DNA from: Hippasteria phrygiana
Lineage: Eukaryota > Echinodermata > Asteroidea > Valvatida > Goniasteridae
Reading direction: 5' to 3'
NCBI GenBank assembly: GCA_037893225.1
Contig: JAZGUH010000731.1
Span: 124,001 to 188,000 of the forward strand
DNA length: 64,000 nt
A program made the translations under genes and the position numbers. Numbering within the stretch: position 1 is the stretch's first letter; each line of letters begins with the position of its first letter. The notes under the pieces were generated by a model, which saw nothing but the letters and a program-made list of their open reading frames with translations, ran no database searches and was not told the origin of the DNA. Shown piece by piece: positions 47,801 through 55,381 of the stretch.

Positions 47801-50800
47801 TGCGTTGAGCAGGATAACAGTTTAATGTCTTGTTTTTTTTGTACTCCCAGTACCCCCGTGCCACGATTCTGTCAACCCGTGTCTCAATGGAGCAACGTGC
47901 ATGGAAACGGGTGCGGAGTCCGAGTTGGCGGTCTGTGTATGTGCGATTGGATATTCCGGGTTGTACTGTGAAGTGCCTCCAGGTATAAGGGTGACACTTC
48001 TTTTCATTACATCACGACATCTTATCCTGCTGTTTCTTCTGTTAGTTTTTAGACTTCTTGCTTACTAGTGGACTGTTGTCTCGCTTGCTTTCACCCATAT
48101 TAGTCTATTCCCGTTTTCTTCCTTGCTTTATTCCTTGTTTTACTGACTCCTTTTATTGATGTCTTTATTTTCGCCCTGCTCGCACATAATGTTGTGTTCT
48201 CTATTTGTCTTCCATGATTTCATCCTCAGTGTTTTGTTTGTTGCCTCTTGCCTTCCTTGCTTTCTGTCATGTTTTTCTTTCTCGCTTTCGTGTTGCCTTC
48301 TTCCTTGTTTTATCCTGTTTTTTTTATGTCAGTTCCTTGTTTTCCTTCCTTGATTTTCCCCTTACTGTAAAAACCAACGGCCGACACTTTTTGAACACTT
48401 CAACGCGTTAATATTAATACTCTACACGTAAATGTATAGGAGGCGTTGTACGCGATTAATACTAAAACACGTTTAAACATGCGTTGGTGTTAATGATTAT
48501 TAACATTCTAAAGTGTTAAAATCTACCTAAATTAACACCTCAAGCGTTGATAATCATCAAAACCAACGCCAATTTAAACGTGATTTAGTGTTAATCGCGT
48601 GCAACGCCTCCTATACCTTTACGTGTAAAGTATTACGTGTAAAGTATTACGTGTAAAGTATTACGTGTAAAGTATCTACGAGACCTGATTGTTCGAGCCG
48701 AGGTCCCCACCTTGGCTGCATCCCCTCCCATACAGCATGGTACTTTTAAGTGCGATTCCAGGTGTGTTGTTTGCCAGACTCACATGCAGGAGTCTGACTC
48801 CTTTTCTGGCCATTCATCTGGAACTACTCACAGAACCAATGGCAACATCACTTGCAACACCTCTAATGTCATATATCTCATTTCTTGCAGGGTTTGTGGT
48901 ATCCAGTATGTCGGGGAGACCAAGAACACGCTCAAAAAGCGTTTCTATGGCCATCGGTCGACTGTGAACACCAAGAAAATGGACACCCCTGTTGGTCATC
49001 ACTTCAACTTGCCTAACCATTCCATTTCTGATATGATTCTACAGGGCATAGAATCACTTCGCCACCGCAAGGACTCAGTTCGCCTCAGCCGAGAGAAAGT
49101 TTGGATGAAACGTCTTCGGACTATTCAACCACATGGTCTCAACATCCAGGAAGGAAATGATTAACTTAAAAAAAATTTCCCCCATTGTCATTTGTTTACA
49201 GATTATCCTCCTGGCATAACCCTCTTGGGGTCTCTTGGCCAAATGGTGTTGTCTTTCCATTTCCTGTTTATCCTTGCCACTTCTCTTTGTTCCTTTTCTT
49301 GCCCTATTACCACCTTCAATTCAAACCCCCCCCCCCCCTAACCACACTCCTTTGTCCATTTCCCCAGCTTCAACCTTCATCTTAATCCCTCCCCTCCTCC
49401 ATCCTTACCCTAATCACACCTCTTTGTTCCTGTCTTCCTGGCTGTCCTTTCCTCTCCCTTTGATGTTTACCCACTGCCTATCTGCCATGCTCCTTTGCAT
49501 CCCTCTTTTGTGTTTCTCCACCCACCCCCTCATGCATGTGTGTTCCCTACATGTTTGTTTCTTGTACTCTGTCATTCACCTTTGAGAAAGAACTTGCTTA
49601 AGTTCGAAACGTCAGGCCAGCTAATTTTTTGATTTGTAAAGTATTATTATTAACGCGTTGAAGTGTTAAAAAAGTGTAAGCCGTTGGTTTTTACAGTGAG
49701 CTGTTTTCGGTTTTTCTTTGGTGCCGTACCTTTCTTGCTCTCCTCCTCCTAACTTTCTTCCTAATCATGTTTTTTTTCTTCCTTGTTGATTGGGCATGTT
49801 TCAAACATTTTATAAAGTTTCATTTTTCTATCTCTGTTCGTTGCAGACGACCCTTGCGACCCAAATCCCTGCTTTAATGGCGGACAGTGTCAGGGCGATC
49901 TTCTTAGCGGCATCCACGTGTGCCGGTGTTCGACACAGTACTATGGAGTCAACTGTGAAATCCGTAAGAAACCCTACTCAAGGATTGCAAAGTATTTTTA
50001 TAGATCGTTTGTACTAATGCACTTGGCTCAATGACCTTCCATAATCCTTCAGGGTCTACCATCGATGAGGCTTTGATGCGCCTCACTCTCGTCTCGTAAA
50101 CAACGTGCATTAAGGCTTCAACTCTGCCTGTTTATTTATGTAGCATTCGTCTATAGTTTAGAATAAATTGCATAGGCTAATCAGTCTTATGCTCAAGAAC
50201 ACGTGTATATGCCTATTAGGCCACATTTTTAAGACCTCTTTTTTGTTAAAACAAGAAGACATCCGAGACAATGTATATGAGGATGATGGTAAATGTAATG
50301 TACTTTAACGTCCTACTCACCAATTCTACATTAAATTTGTATAATTCTTCGTCATTTGTGAATGTGGTAATTAACACAATGTTACCTGTTGTGGACATCG
50401 GTTTAAAGGATGATGTACCATAAGGCACAGTATAGTATTTTGAAGAATGGCTTTTGTGCAGGCTTTTTCTTTAATGGCTTTTAGTGGTGATTTGTGCACA
50501 TAGCTGTTCCAAATAATTGTGAGAGCGATCCCTGTATCAACAACGGCACGTGCTACTCGAGCAAAGAAATGGATGGGTATGTCTGCACCTGCGTGGAAGG
50601 GTTCACTGGTCTCAACTGTGAGCTGGGTAAGTGATTATGTAAAAGCAGAGTCTTTCAATAACGATTATTGGCTTTCTGAGCAGGGATAAAATATGCGGAT
50701 GTTATTAAATTCCTTCTTGGTAACGAAAGCAATGATTTCTTACAAGTGCACACGGCACTGCATCTCAAAAGCCTGAAGAAATATGTGGAGACAAGGCGAT

Positions 50801-52449
50801 CAAAACATGCTTAGTTTTAGAGGTATAGGAGGAAAACCCGAGGAATAAGGCAGGGACTGAACACCAAATCCACGTGTTGGCACAGGCGGAATTTAAACAC
50901 AGGTTACAGAAGTGGATAGTGAGGGGAAAAAAGTCCTGTGTAAACCCGACTCCCAACGTCACCTAGAGTGGCCAGTGCCACCCATGGTAGGACTTCTACT
51001 GTTGTCATTTTGGAATTTGATAAATACTGCAAGTTATCAATAGATACATGCATCGGGTTTTCTCTTAATTGATTTGCAGAGACGTGCAAAAGGATACCAT
51101 GCAGTAATGGTGGAGTGTGTTTGACGGAGGAAAGCCATGACTACTGCCAGTGCACAGACGGTTGGACAGGGTTTCAATGCCAAACCAGTGAGTACGGGTA
51201 TCCAAGGCAGACTCTAGCTAAGTGCAAACTCAAGCCAAACTTAAGCTTGCTACAAACTCAAGCCAAACTCAAGCCCAGTGCAAATTCAGTGCAAGCAGAA
51301 GCCAATTAATCAAGCAAACGCGAGCCCAACTCAAGCCATACCTAAGCCAAACTCAAGCTTAGCGCAAATTCAAGCCAAACTCAAGCTTAGAGCAAATTCA
51401 AGCCAAACTCAAGCTTAGAGCAAATTCAAGCCAAACTCAAGCTTAGAGCAAATTCAAGCCAAACTCGAGCTTAGAGCAAATTCAAGCCAAACTCGAGCTT
51501 AGCGCAAATTCAAGCCAAACTCAAGCTTAGCTTAAATTCAAGCCAAACTGTCGCTGAATATCGAACTATGTGACCAGCTCTACGAGTACGACAACCAGCA
51601 GGATCACATGTATGGCCCTAAATCGTGTTTATTTGCTGATCTTGCCTCGAATTAATACTCCTTTTCTATTTTCCTTTAGAGGATTTTTGCCTCATAATGT
51701 TATTGTCGCCACTGTTGGATTAACCACCGTGTAATGTATTGTCTAATTAACAGAGAAGGTGTCTTGCCAAGCTGACACCTGTCAATATGACGGCACCTGC
51801 CTGGTGATCGATAACACACTGGTGTGCCGGTGTAAGGGGATTCATTATGGGTCACGCTGCGAACACAGTGAGTTTCTTCATTTTCATAAATCGTCAACCC
51901 AACATTTGTATTTATCCAAGACACCTTGAACCAGAGTTGTATTCGAGTCCCTGCAAGTCATTTCACAAGTCCTTTCGCAATTAGCCCAGTCAGAAGTCCT
52001 TTCATAAAGCTGGTCACAAGTAACTGGATGAACAATGACAAAGGAATGCCTTTGTCAAAGCTCATTTGAATACCTTGTGATTGGGATTAGGACTGGATGG
52101 CTTGTGATGGACTTGCAGGGACTTGTGATGGACTTGCAGGGACTTGTGATGGACTCGAATACATCCCTGTCATGATCTAACAGTGTTATTTCTTTCTTTA
52201 CTGCAAATTAATGATATGTCCTTGAAAATCTTATTTTCGTTTTGGCTTATCAGTATTATTCATCTACACTTTGTTGTTGTTGTTTTTATGGAAAACCCGT
52301 GGTTGAGTTCCAGTTTTGCTGTTCATTTTCCCCATTCAGGAAGCGATAAATTCCGATCTACTGCGTCTTCACTACACAGCCGGAGCACACGCGCAGTGAC
52401 ACTCATCAGTCTGCTCACCCTAGTCTTAGTCACACTCAGTCGAGTCTAG
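38775..52449 (+). CDS. Ten-EGF-domain surface/secreted protein gene (12 coding exons)
   Basis: Twelve exons (listed below) join into one open frame of 465 codons plus stop. The product has a signal peptide of about 29 residues, ten six-cysteine EGF-like domains of 36-44 residues, one per exon, and a short tail whose last 18 residues are hydrophobic ([18 protein letters not shown]) with no cytoplasmic part, as in GPI-anchor signals. Every coding intron is phase 1, so any EGF exon can be lost or duplicated without breaking the frame. EGFs 3-6 share an NPC-x-N-G pattern and look like recent internal duplicates. No DSL, laminin or calcium-binding EGF signature was seen, so it is not a clear Notch, Delta or fibropellin orthologue. 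Role (adhesion or signalling) is inference. Confidence 0.85.
40572..41131. mobile_element. TTAA-flanked MITE (560 bp)
   Basis: TTAA at 40568-40571 and 41132-41135. Inverted ends AGGGACACATTGC and, read inward, AGAGACACATTGC. TTAA duplications are typical of piggyBac and Kolobok elements. It contains a shorter hairpin (ccgccattttgt/acaaaatggcgg). It lies in EGF-gene intron 1. Confidence 0.75.
41934..42047 (+). CDS. EGF protein exon 2: EGF-like 1
   Basis: Acceptor gtttttttcag and donor AGAG|gtacaa. Six cysteines in EGF spacing, starting [14 protein letters not shown] and ending WTGEFC. Phase 1 to 1. Confidence 0.85.
42241..42310 (+). repeat. Degenerate tRNA-like SINE head
   Basis: Matches 13257-13328 at both ends (gatagctcag, aaatcccgctcctgcca) and in the 3' flank (ttctttgttcactt). 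The anticodon arm is lost. It lies in EGF-gene intron 2. Confidence 0.65.
42656..42915. repeat. Imperfect foldback, class unknown
   Basis: 'gatagaggaat' and 'tctgcgcacttccg' on the left recur inverted at about 42850-42907, around a central gcatgaatga-type palindrome. No target duplication. Confidence 0.4.
43855..43974 (+). CDS. EGF protein exon 3: EGF-like 2
   Basis: Acceptor gatttaag, donor CAAA|gtaagt. Encodes [14 protein letters not shown] and [12 protein letters not shown]. Phase 1 to 1. Confidence 0.85.
44120..44296. mobile_element. hAT-like MITE (CAGTGGCGGATCTA ends)
   Basis: Left CAGTGGCGGATCTA, right TAGATCCGCCCCTG. Inner C runs flank a ~100-bp core. The 8-bp duplication is blurred by C-run expansion at the right side. 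EGF-gene intron 3. Confidence 0.7.
44297..45663. other. Intronic stretch, no gene seen
   Basis: EGF-gene intron 3, A/T-rich. No recognisable element. Confidence 0.5.
45664..45792 (+). CDS. EGF protein exon 4: EGF-like 3
   Basis: Acceptor ttacctcaccag, donor CCCG|gtaaga. Encodes [14 protein letters not shown] and [12 protein letters not shown]. Confidence 0.87.
46567..46686 (+). CDS. EGF protein exon 5: EGF-like 4
   Basis: Acceptor tttttctgtag, donor AGAG|gtacag. Encodes [14 protein letters not shown] and [12 protein letters not shown]. Very similar to exons 6 and 7. Confidence 0.87.
46727..46790 (+). mobile_element. Fragment of a Penelope-like element 3' end
   Basis: 'tttgagaaagaacttgctta' followed by 'agttggaaacat' and 'agccagctaat' matches the 3' end of the element at 49578-49630, with a few substitutions. 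EGF-gene intron 5. Confidence 0.55.
46949..47068 (+). CDS. EGF protein exon 6: EGF-like 5
   Basis: Acceptor gttttccatag, donor CGAG|gtatgt. Encodes [16 protein letters not shown] and [12 protein letters not shown]. Same 120-bp length as exon 5, a likely tandem exon duplicate. Confidence 0.87.
47538..47783. mobile_element. hAT-like MITE with GTCATGGAA repeats
   Basis: Left CAGAATCCCCACAG and right CTGTGGGAACCC are inverted ends. GCTTGTT occurs immediately left (47531-47537) and right (47785-47791), giving a 7/8 target duplication. The interior repeats 'gtcatggaa'. Confidence 0.6.
47851..47982 (+). CDS. EGF protein exon 7: EGF-like 6
   Basis: Acceptor gtactcccag, donor CCAG|gtataa. Encodes [16 protein letters not shown] and [12 protein letters not shown]. 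Confidence 0.87.
48700..49164 (+). pseudogene. Penelope-like element: GIY-YIG endonuclease fragment
   Basis: The frame ending at 49164 encodes a Cys-x2-Cys linker (CDSRCVVC), then [20 protein letters not shown] and [10 protein letters not shown]. This is the GIY-YIG-type nuclease pattern fused to reverse transcriptase in Penelope-like retroelements. The reverse transcriptase part is missing, so this is a 5'-truncated, inactive copy. The following ~430 bp of pyrimidine-rich sequence would be its 3' UTR. Confidence 0.8.
49578..49630 (+). other. Degenerate hammerhead-like motif at Penelope 3' end
   Basis: AACTT-gctt-AAGTT forms a small stem directly followed by CGAAACGTCAGG. It is preceded by tttgagaaag where a hammerhead core would have CTGATGAG. 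Penelope-like elements are known to carry hammerhead motifs; the core here is changed, so self-cleavage is unlikely. Confidence 0.45.
49847..49963 (+). CDS. EGF protein exon 8: EGF-like 7
   Basis: Acceptor gttcgttgcag, donor ATCC|gtaaga. Encodes [14 protein letters not shown] and [12 protein letters not shown]. Confidence 0.87.
50504..50626 (+). CDS. EGF protein exon 9: EGF-like 8
   Basis: Acceptor gtgcacatag, donor CTGG|gtaagt. Encodes [12 protein letters not shown] and [12 protein letters not shown]. Confidence 0.87.
51080..51187 (+). CDS. EGF protein exon 10: EGF-like 9
   Basis: Acceptor gatttgcag, donor ACCA|gtgagt. Encodes [13 protein letters not shown] and [12 protein letters not shown]. 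Confidence 0.87.
51345..51550. repeat. 28-bp minisatellite
   Basis: About seven units starting 'caagccaaactcaagctt', with A/G variants. Degenerate units extend left to about 51215, close to the donor of EGF exon 10. Confidence 0.8.
51754..51867 (+). CDS. EGF protein exon 11: EGF-like 10
   Basis: Acceptor ctaattaacag, donor CACA|gtgagt. Encodes [12 protein letters not shown] and [12 protein letters not shown]. Confidence 0.87.
51938..52163. mobile_element. 226-bp MITE in EGF intron 11
   Basis: Ends TGTATTCGAGTCC and GGACTCGAATACA are perfect inverted repeats. A 'ttgcagggacttgtgatgga' unit is repeated near the right end. Related to 37215-37425. Confidence 0.7.
52340..52449 (+). CDS. EGF protein exon 12: C-terminal hydrophobic tail
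   Basis: Acceptor cccattcag. Encodes [18 protein letters not shown], then a hydrophobic stretch and TAG at 52447. The small-residue, Ser-rich stretch before a terminal hydrophobic segment fits a GPI-attachment signal. A single-pass anchor without a cytoplasmic tail is the alternative. Confidence 0.8.
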
Positions 52450-53760
52450 ATTTAGTCTGGTTACCAGACCCGACGATTCCGGAGACTCAGGTCAGACAGC
52501 CGCCAATATCACGTGACCAGTGATTACGTCACCGGAAAGAATTTCTCCGGGTTCCGAAAATGGCTGATGTCTTCTAAACTCGTTTTCGTTAACATTCGGT
52601 ATCGTTCGCGACTTCTGGTTGTTTCCGGGCGTAACAACAAAATGCCTGTCGCGCCAGTTGTTGACCCTGCAAGTTTGGAGTTTTTATTTCTCAAAGCTGG
52701 TCATGGCAAAAAATCAACGCCATACTCGTGCAGTATTTTACAGACCGGATTTAGCAAGAGTTATTTTCGAAATGCTGACACTGATGCCATCGCTTGGAAG
52801 ACTGCTGCCACAATGCTATGGCCAAAACTGCGGTGTCTTGCGAGTGTGCATTGATCACGTGCTTGGATTCGTGTATAGCCTAGACCCATTAACTGGTACG
52901 AAGAAACACCCTCATAAATTACGTACCATTGGCCGTCATAATGTCATCATAATTTTGTATAGGAATCAGAAAACAGTGAACTTGGAAAAGTTAAATCAGA
53001 TTGAATTTCCTTTATTGAAGATAAGTGAACTCATTGTAAATGAGCATTGTTACGCTGATCTAAACTGCCTGCGCATAATGTATGCGAAAAAAGTGAAAAA
53101 GAGAAGACCCTATATATAAGTCGAGTTTTATTATACAAAGTCAAATTGCTCAATGCTGAGGAAAAAGACTTACAATTTTATCAACCTTCTACGCTATTTG
53201 TTCCTAATTAGCGTCTGTTTTATCACAGCTTTACAGTTTACACAGAAAGTGTGGGTTTTAGCCATTTTGATAAGTATTTTAGTGTAAAATACACTGTAGT
53301 AAAAAATATGGTGGCAGTACGTGCATTTAAAGTGGCATGCTTAATTCTGGGCAATAATCAGTCTTGCTGGATTTTCTTTTTACATGTTGAATTAACTTAA
53401 ACTAATTATTGTCTGTTGTGTTGTTTTTTTAAGTACAAAATTGTATAAAGTTGCCCGTTTTTTTCTTCCCAGGGATTTTAGCTTCCCAGTGATTTTAGCT
53501 GTACAGAGAGAATCATAGACCAATTGCTTCGAAATCCTGTCCTGTATGCTTATGCGTCACAAAATTGTCCCGTTGTAAAAATAGATATCAGACAATGGTT
53601 AGAGAACAAGCCTATGCAGAAAAGTATACTTAAACTCATTTTATCTTTGAATTTCATAATCTCTTTTAACGTTAGTGTTGTATATTATTGTACTATATTT
53701 GTAATCTAATTTCCTCTTGTTTAACGAATTTCAAATAAATAAGAAATATTTACAGGCATG
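52450..53760 (+). other. Probable 3' UTR of the EGF gene with an unrecognised open frame
   Basis: A frame open from about 52619 to 53119 (up to 166 codons, no convincing ATG at its beginning) ends HCYADLNCLRIMYAKKVKKR. I do not recognise it. A second overlapping frame is open to 52854. It could be a remnant of a mobile-element protein or chance. Confidence 0.35.
53734..53739 (+). promoter_or_regulatory. Possible poly(A) signal of the EGF gene
   Basis: AATAAA 1.3 kb after the stop codon in an A/T-rich tract. Other candidates nearer the stop are not obvious. Confidence 0.35.
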
Positions 53761-53986
53761 AACATGGGTTTACCTGAGTTTTTGATCGGAAATTAAATGT
53801 AGAGGGCCCTTTTTCATCCAGGATCTGAAATAACTGTGAAGCATTTTTCTCTTTTACCCAGTACATGTATTTAAGATTACCCCTCCTCTTATGTGGAGTG
53901 TGCCCCCCCCCCCCCCCCCCCCCATTAGTTGGTTTTGTCGGCAACATCGCGTCTCGGGCGACAAAAGGCACGGTGTATGATGCTAC

Positions 53987-54286
53987 CACTGATCTCTACA
54001 CTGGATTGGCAGCGCAGCAGTAATTGCCTATGCGTGAATTGAAGCCACCGCGCAGCCATCTTGCTATATTCAAAACAATGGCCGTTTTCCAGGCTTCAGC
54101 TCCGTCTCCAACTTCAGCCCATTCATAAACTACATGCATAAATGCAGTTTGGCAATGGGCTGAATTCGGAGACGGAGCTGAAGCCAGTGGCTTGGTAAAC
54201 GGCCATTGTGTTGAATATAGCAAGATGGCCGCGAAGTGGCTTCAATCGCGGAGCTTCGCAGCCAATCCAGTGTATAGAGATCAGTG
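53987..54286. mobile_element. Palindromic hAT-type MITE (300 bp)
   Basis: Starts CACTGATCTCTACACTGGAT and ends with its near-complement ATCCAGTGTATAGAGATCAG plus TG. Perfect GATGCTAC flanks at 53979-53986 and 54287-54294 (8 bp). The arms extend ~130 bp and pair over nearly the whole element (gccatcttgctatatt/aatatagcaagatggc). Confidence 0.9.
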
Positions 54287-54572
54287 GATGCTACCAACGC
54301 AAGATCGTCTGATAGTACTGGCGCCCTCAACGTCTTAAAACACTCCTCCCTCTTTTCAAATTATGTTTCGGTCGACAAATTTCTTCGGGACACCATTTTT
54401 TTTCTCCCATCCCGTTTCCAAAATTGTGATGACATCTCCCATTCTGTTTTGCTCACACCCTGTCGGCAAAACTGTGATTAACGCCCCCCCCCCCCCCCCC
54501 CCCCCATTCAAAATGGTCTCGAGACGCCCCTGTAGGTAGAGGGCTACTATCTTAATGTAAAAGAGTGAAAAA

Positions 54573-54858
54573 CTCGCTCTCCAAAAGAGTGAATCCTTTA
54601 TCAAACCACTCCAAAAGAGTGAATCTCTTATTAAAACCACTCTAAAAGAATGAAAACACTCCAAAAGAGTGAAATTTCCACTCTTTCGAGGAGAGCCATA
54701 AGCGACCACTCCTTTTAGACTTGTCCCTTATATGGCTTCTCGAAAGAGTGAAAATTTCACTCTTTTGGAGTGGTTTTCACTCTTTTGGAGTGGTCTATAT
54801 AAGAGATTCACTCTTTTGGAGTGGTTTTTATCAGGGATTCACTCTTTTGGAGAGTGAG
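54573..54858. mobile_element. Foldback element with ~17-bp CACTCCAAAAGAGTG units
   Basis: Arms of about 130 bp (left CTCGCTCTCCAAAAGAGTGA; right, inward, CTCACTCTCCAAAAGAGTGA) are built from repeats of CACTCCAAAAGAGTGA, itself a palindrome. The spacer is about 25 bp near 54705. It lies ~170 bp past the stop of the receptor gene, so the receptor 3' UTR may include it. Confidence 0.75.
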
Positions 54859-55027
54859 GCGGCAGGGTTACTCTCCTCCGCGGTTTTCCTTGGCACTGGG
54901 ACAGGATAATCTACATCTGAAGCTGAAGACAATAATTATCCCAATTTTCAGACATACAGAACCAGGCGGAGTCACTTCCACCCTTTGCGAGACCAACTCA
55001 ACCCCCACCCCCTTGAACAATTGGTCT

Positions 55028-55381
55028 CTATAAGCGGTTTTCGTGTTGGCAATCGACTTCTTGTGAATAGATGTGACCCGTTGCCTTGTTATCCAGAAGC
55101 ATAACCTGGCCGTCAATCTTTGGCGAAACACCGGGTAAGGTGCGGGGGGAGTCGACGGCCCGAGACACGCGGGACACGGTCGTGTCCTTGCTGCCGTGAT
55201 TGGCGCGGATGCAGAACTTTGCCCGCCACATGCCGCGGATTCGCTCGGTAAAGGCGAAGGAGAAGAACAGGAGAGGCCCTTGCAAGGAGATCAAAACGGT
55301 GATGAGATAGGAGAATCCCTCGACTTGAAAATAGCCCAAGACGGCTGCGAGGAACCAGATCATGCCAGTCGCCACAAAGAT
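55028..55381 (-). CDS. 7TM receptor exon 3: TM6, TM7, cytoplasmic tail
   Basis: Minus-strand acceptor ttgctcaaag|ATCTTT, phase 0. Encodes IFVATGMIWFLAAVLGYF (TM6), LITVLISLQGPLLFFSFAF (TM7) and a tail ending HENRL, then TAG. It continues the helix bundle left unfinished by exon 2. Confidence 0.87.
   Translation of the reverse strand: MFVATGMIWFLAAVLGYFQVEGFSYLITVLISLQGPLLFFSFAFTERIRGMWRAKFCIRANHGSKDTTVSRVSRAVDSPRTLPGVSPKIDGQVMLLDNKATGHIYSQEVDCQHENRL

Larger units (their letters stand above)
48363..49698. mobile_element. TIR element enclosing a hairpin and a Penelope-like fragment
   Basis: About 57-bp terminal inverted repeats (left ACTGTAAAAACCAACGGCCG; right, inward, ACTGTAAAAACCAACGGCTT) end in AACGCGTTAATA. 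Inside is a ~240-bp imperfect hairpin (48420-48660), then four copies of a 14-bp repeat (gtgtaaagtattac), then a Penelope-like 3' part and the right TIR. It resembles a MITE into which a retroelement copied itself, in EGF-gene intron 7. No clear target duplication. Confidence 0.65.

Noticed and set aside
52513..52854. 113-codon frame as a gene
   Set aside because: It overlaps another frame, lacks a convincing start, and shows no domain.
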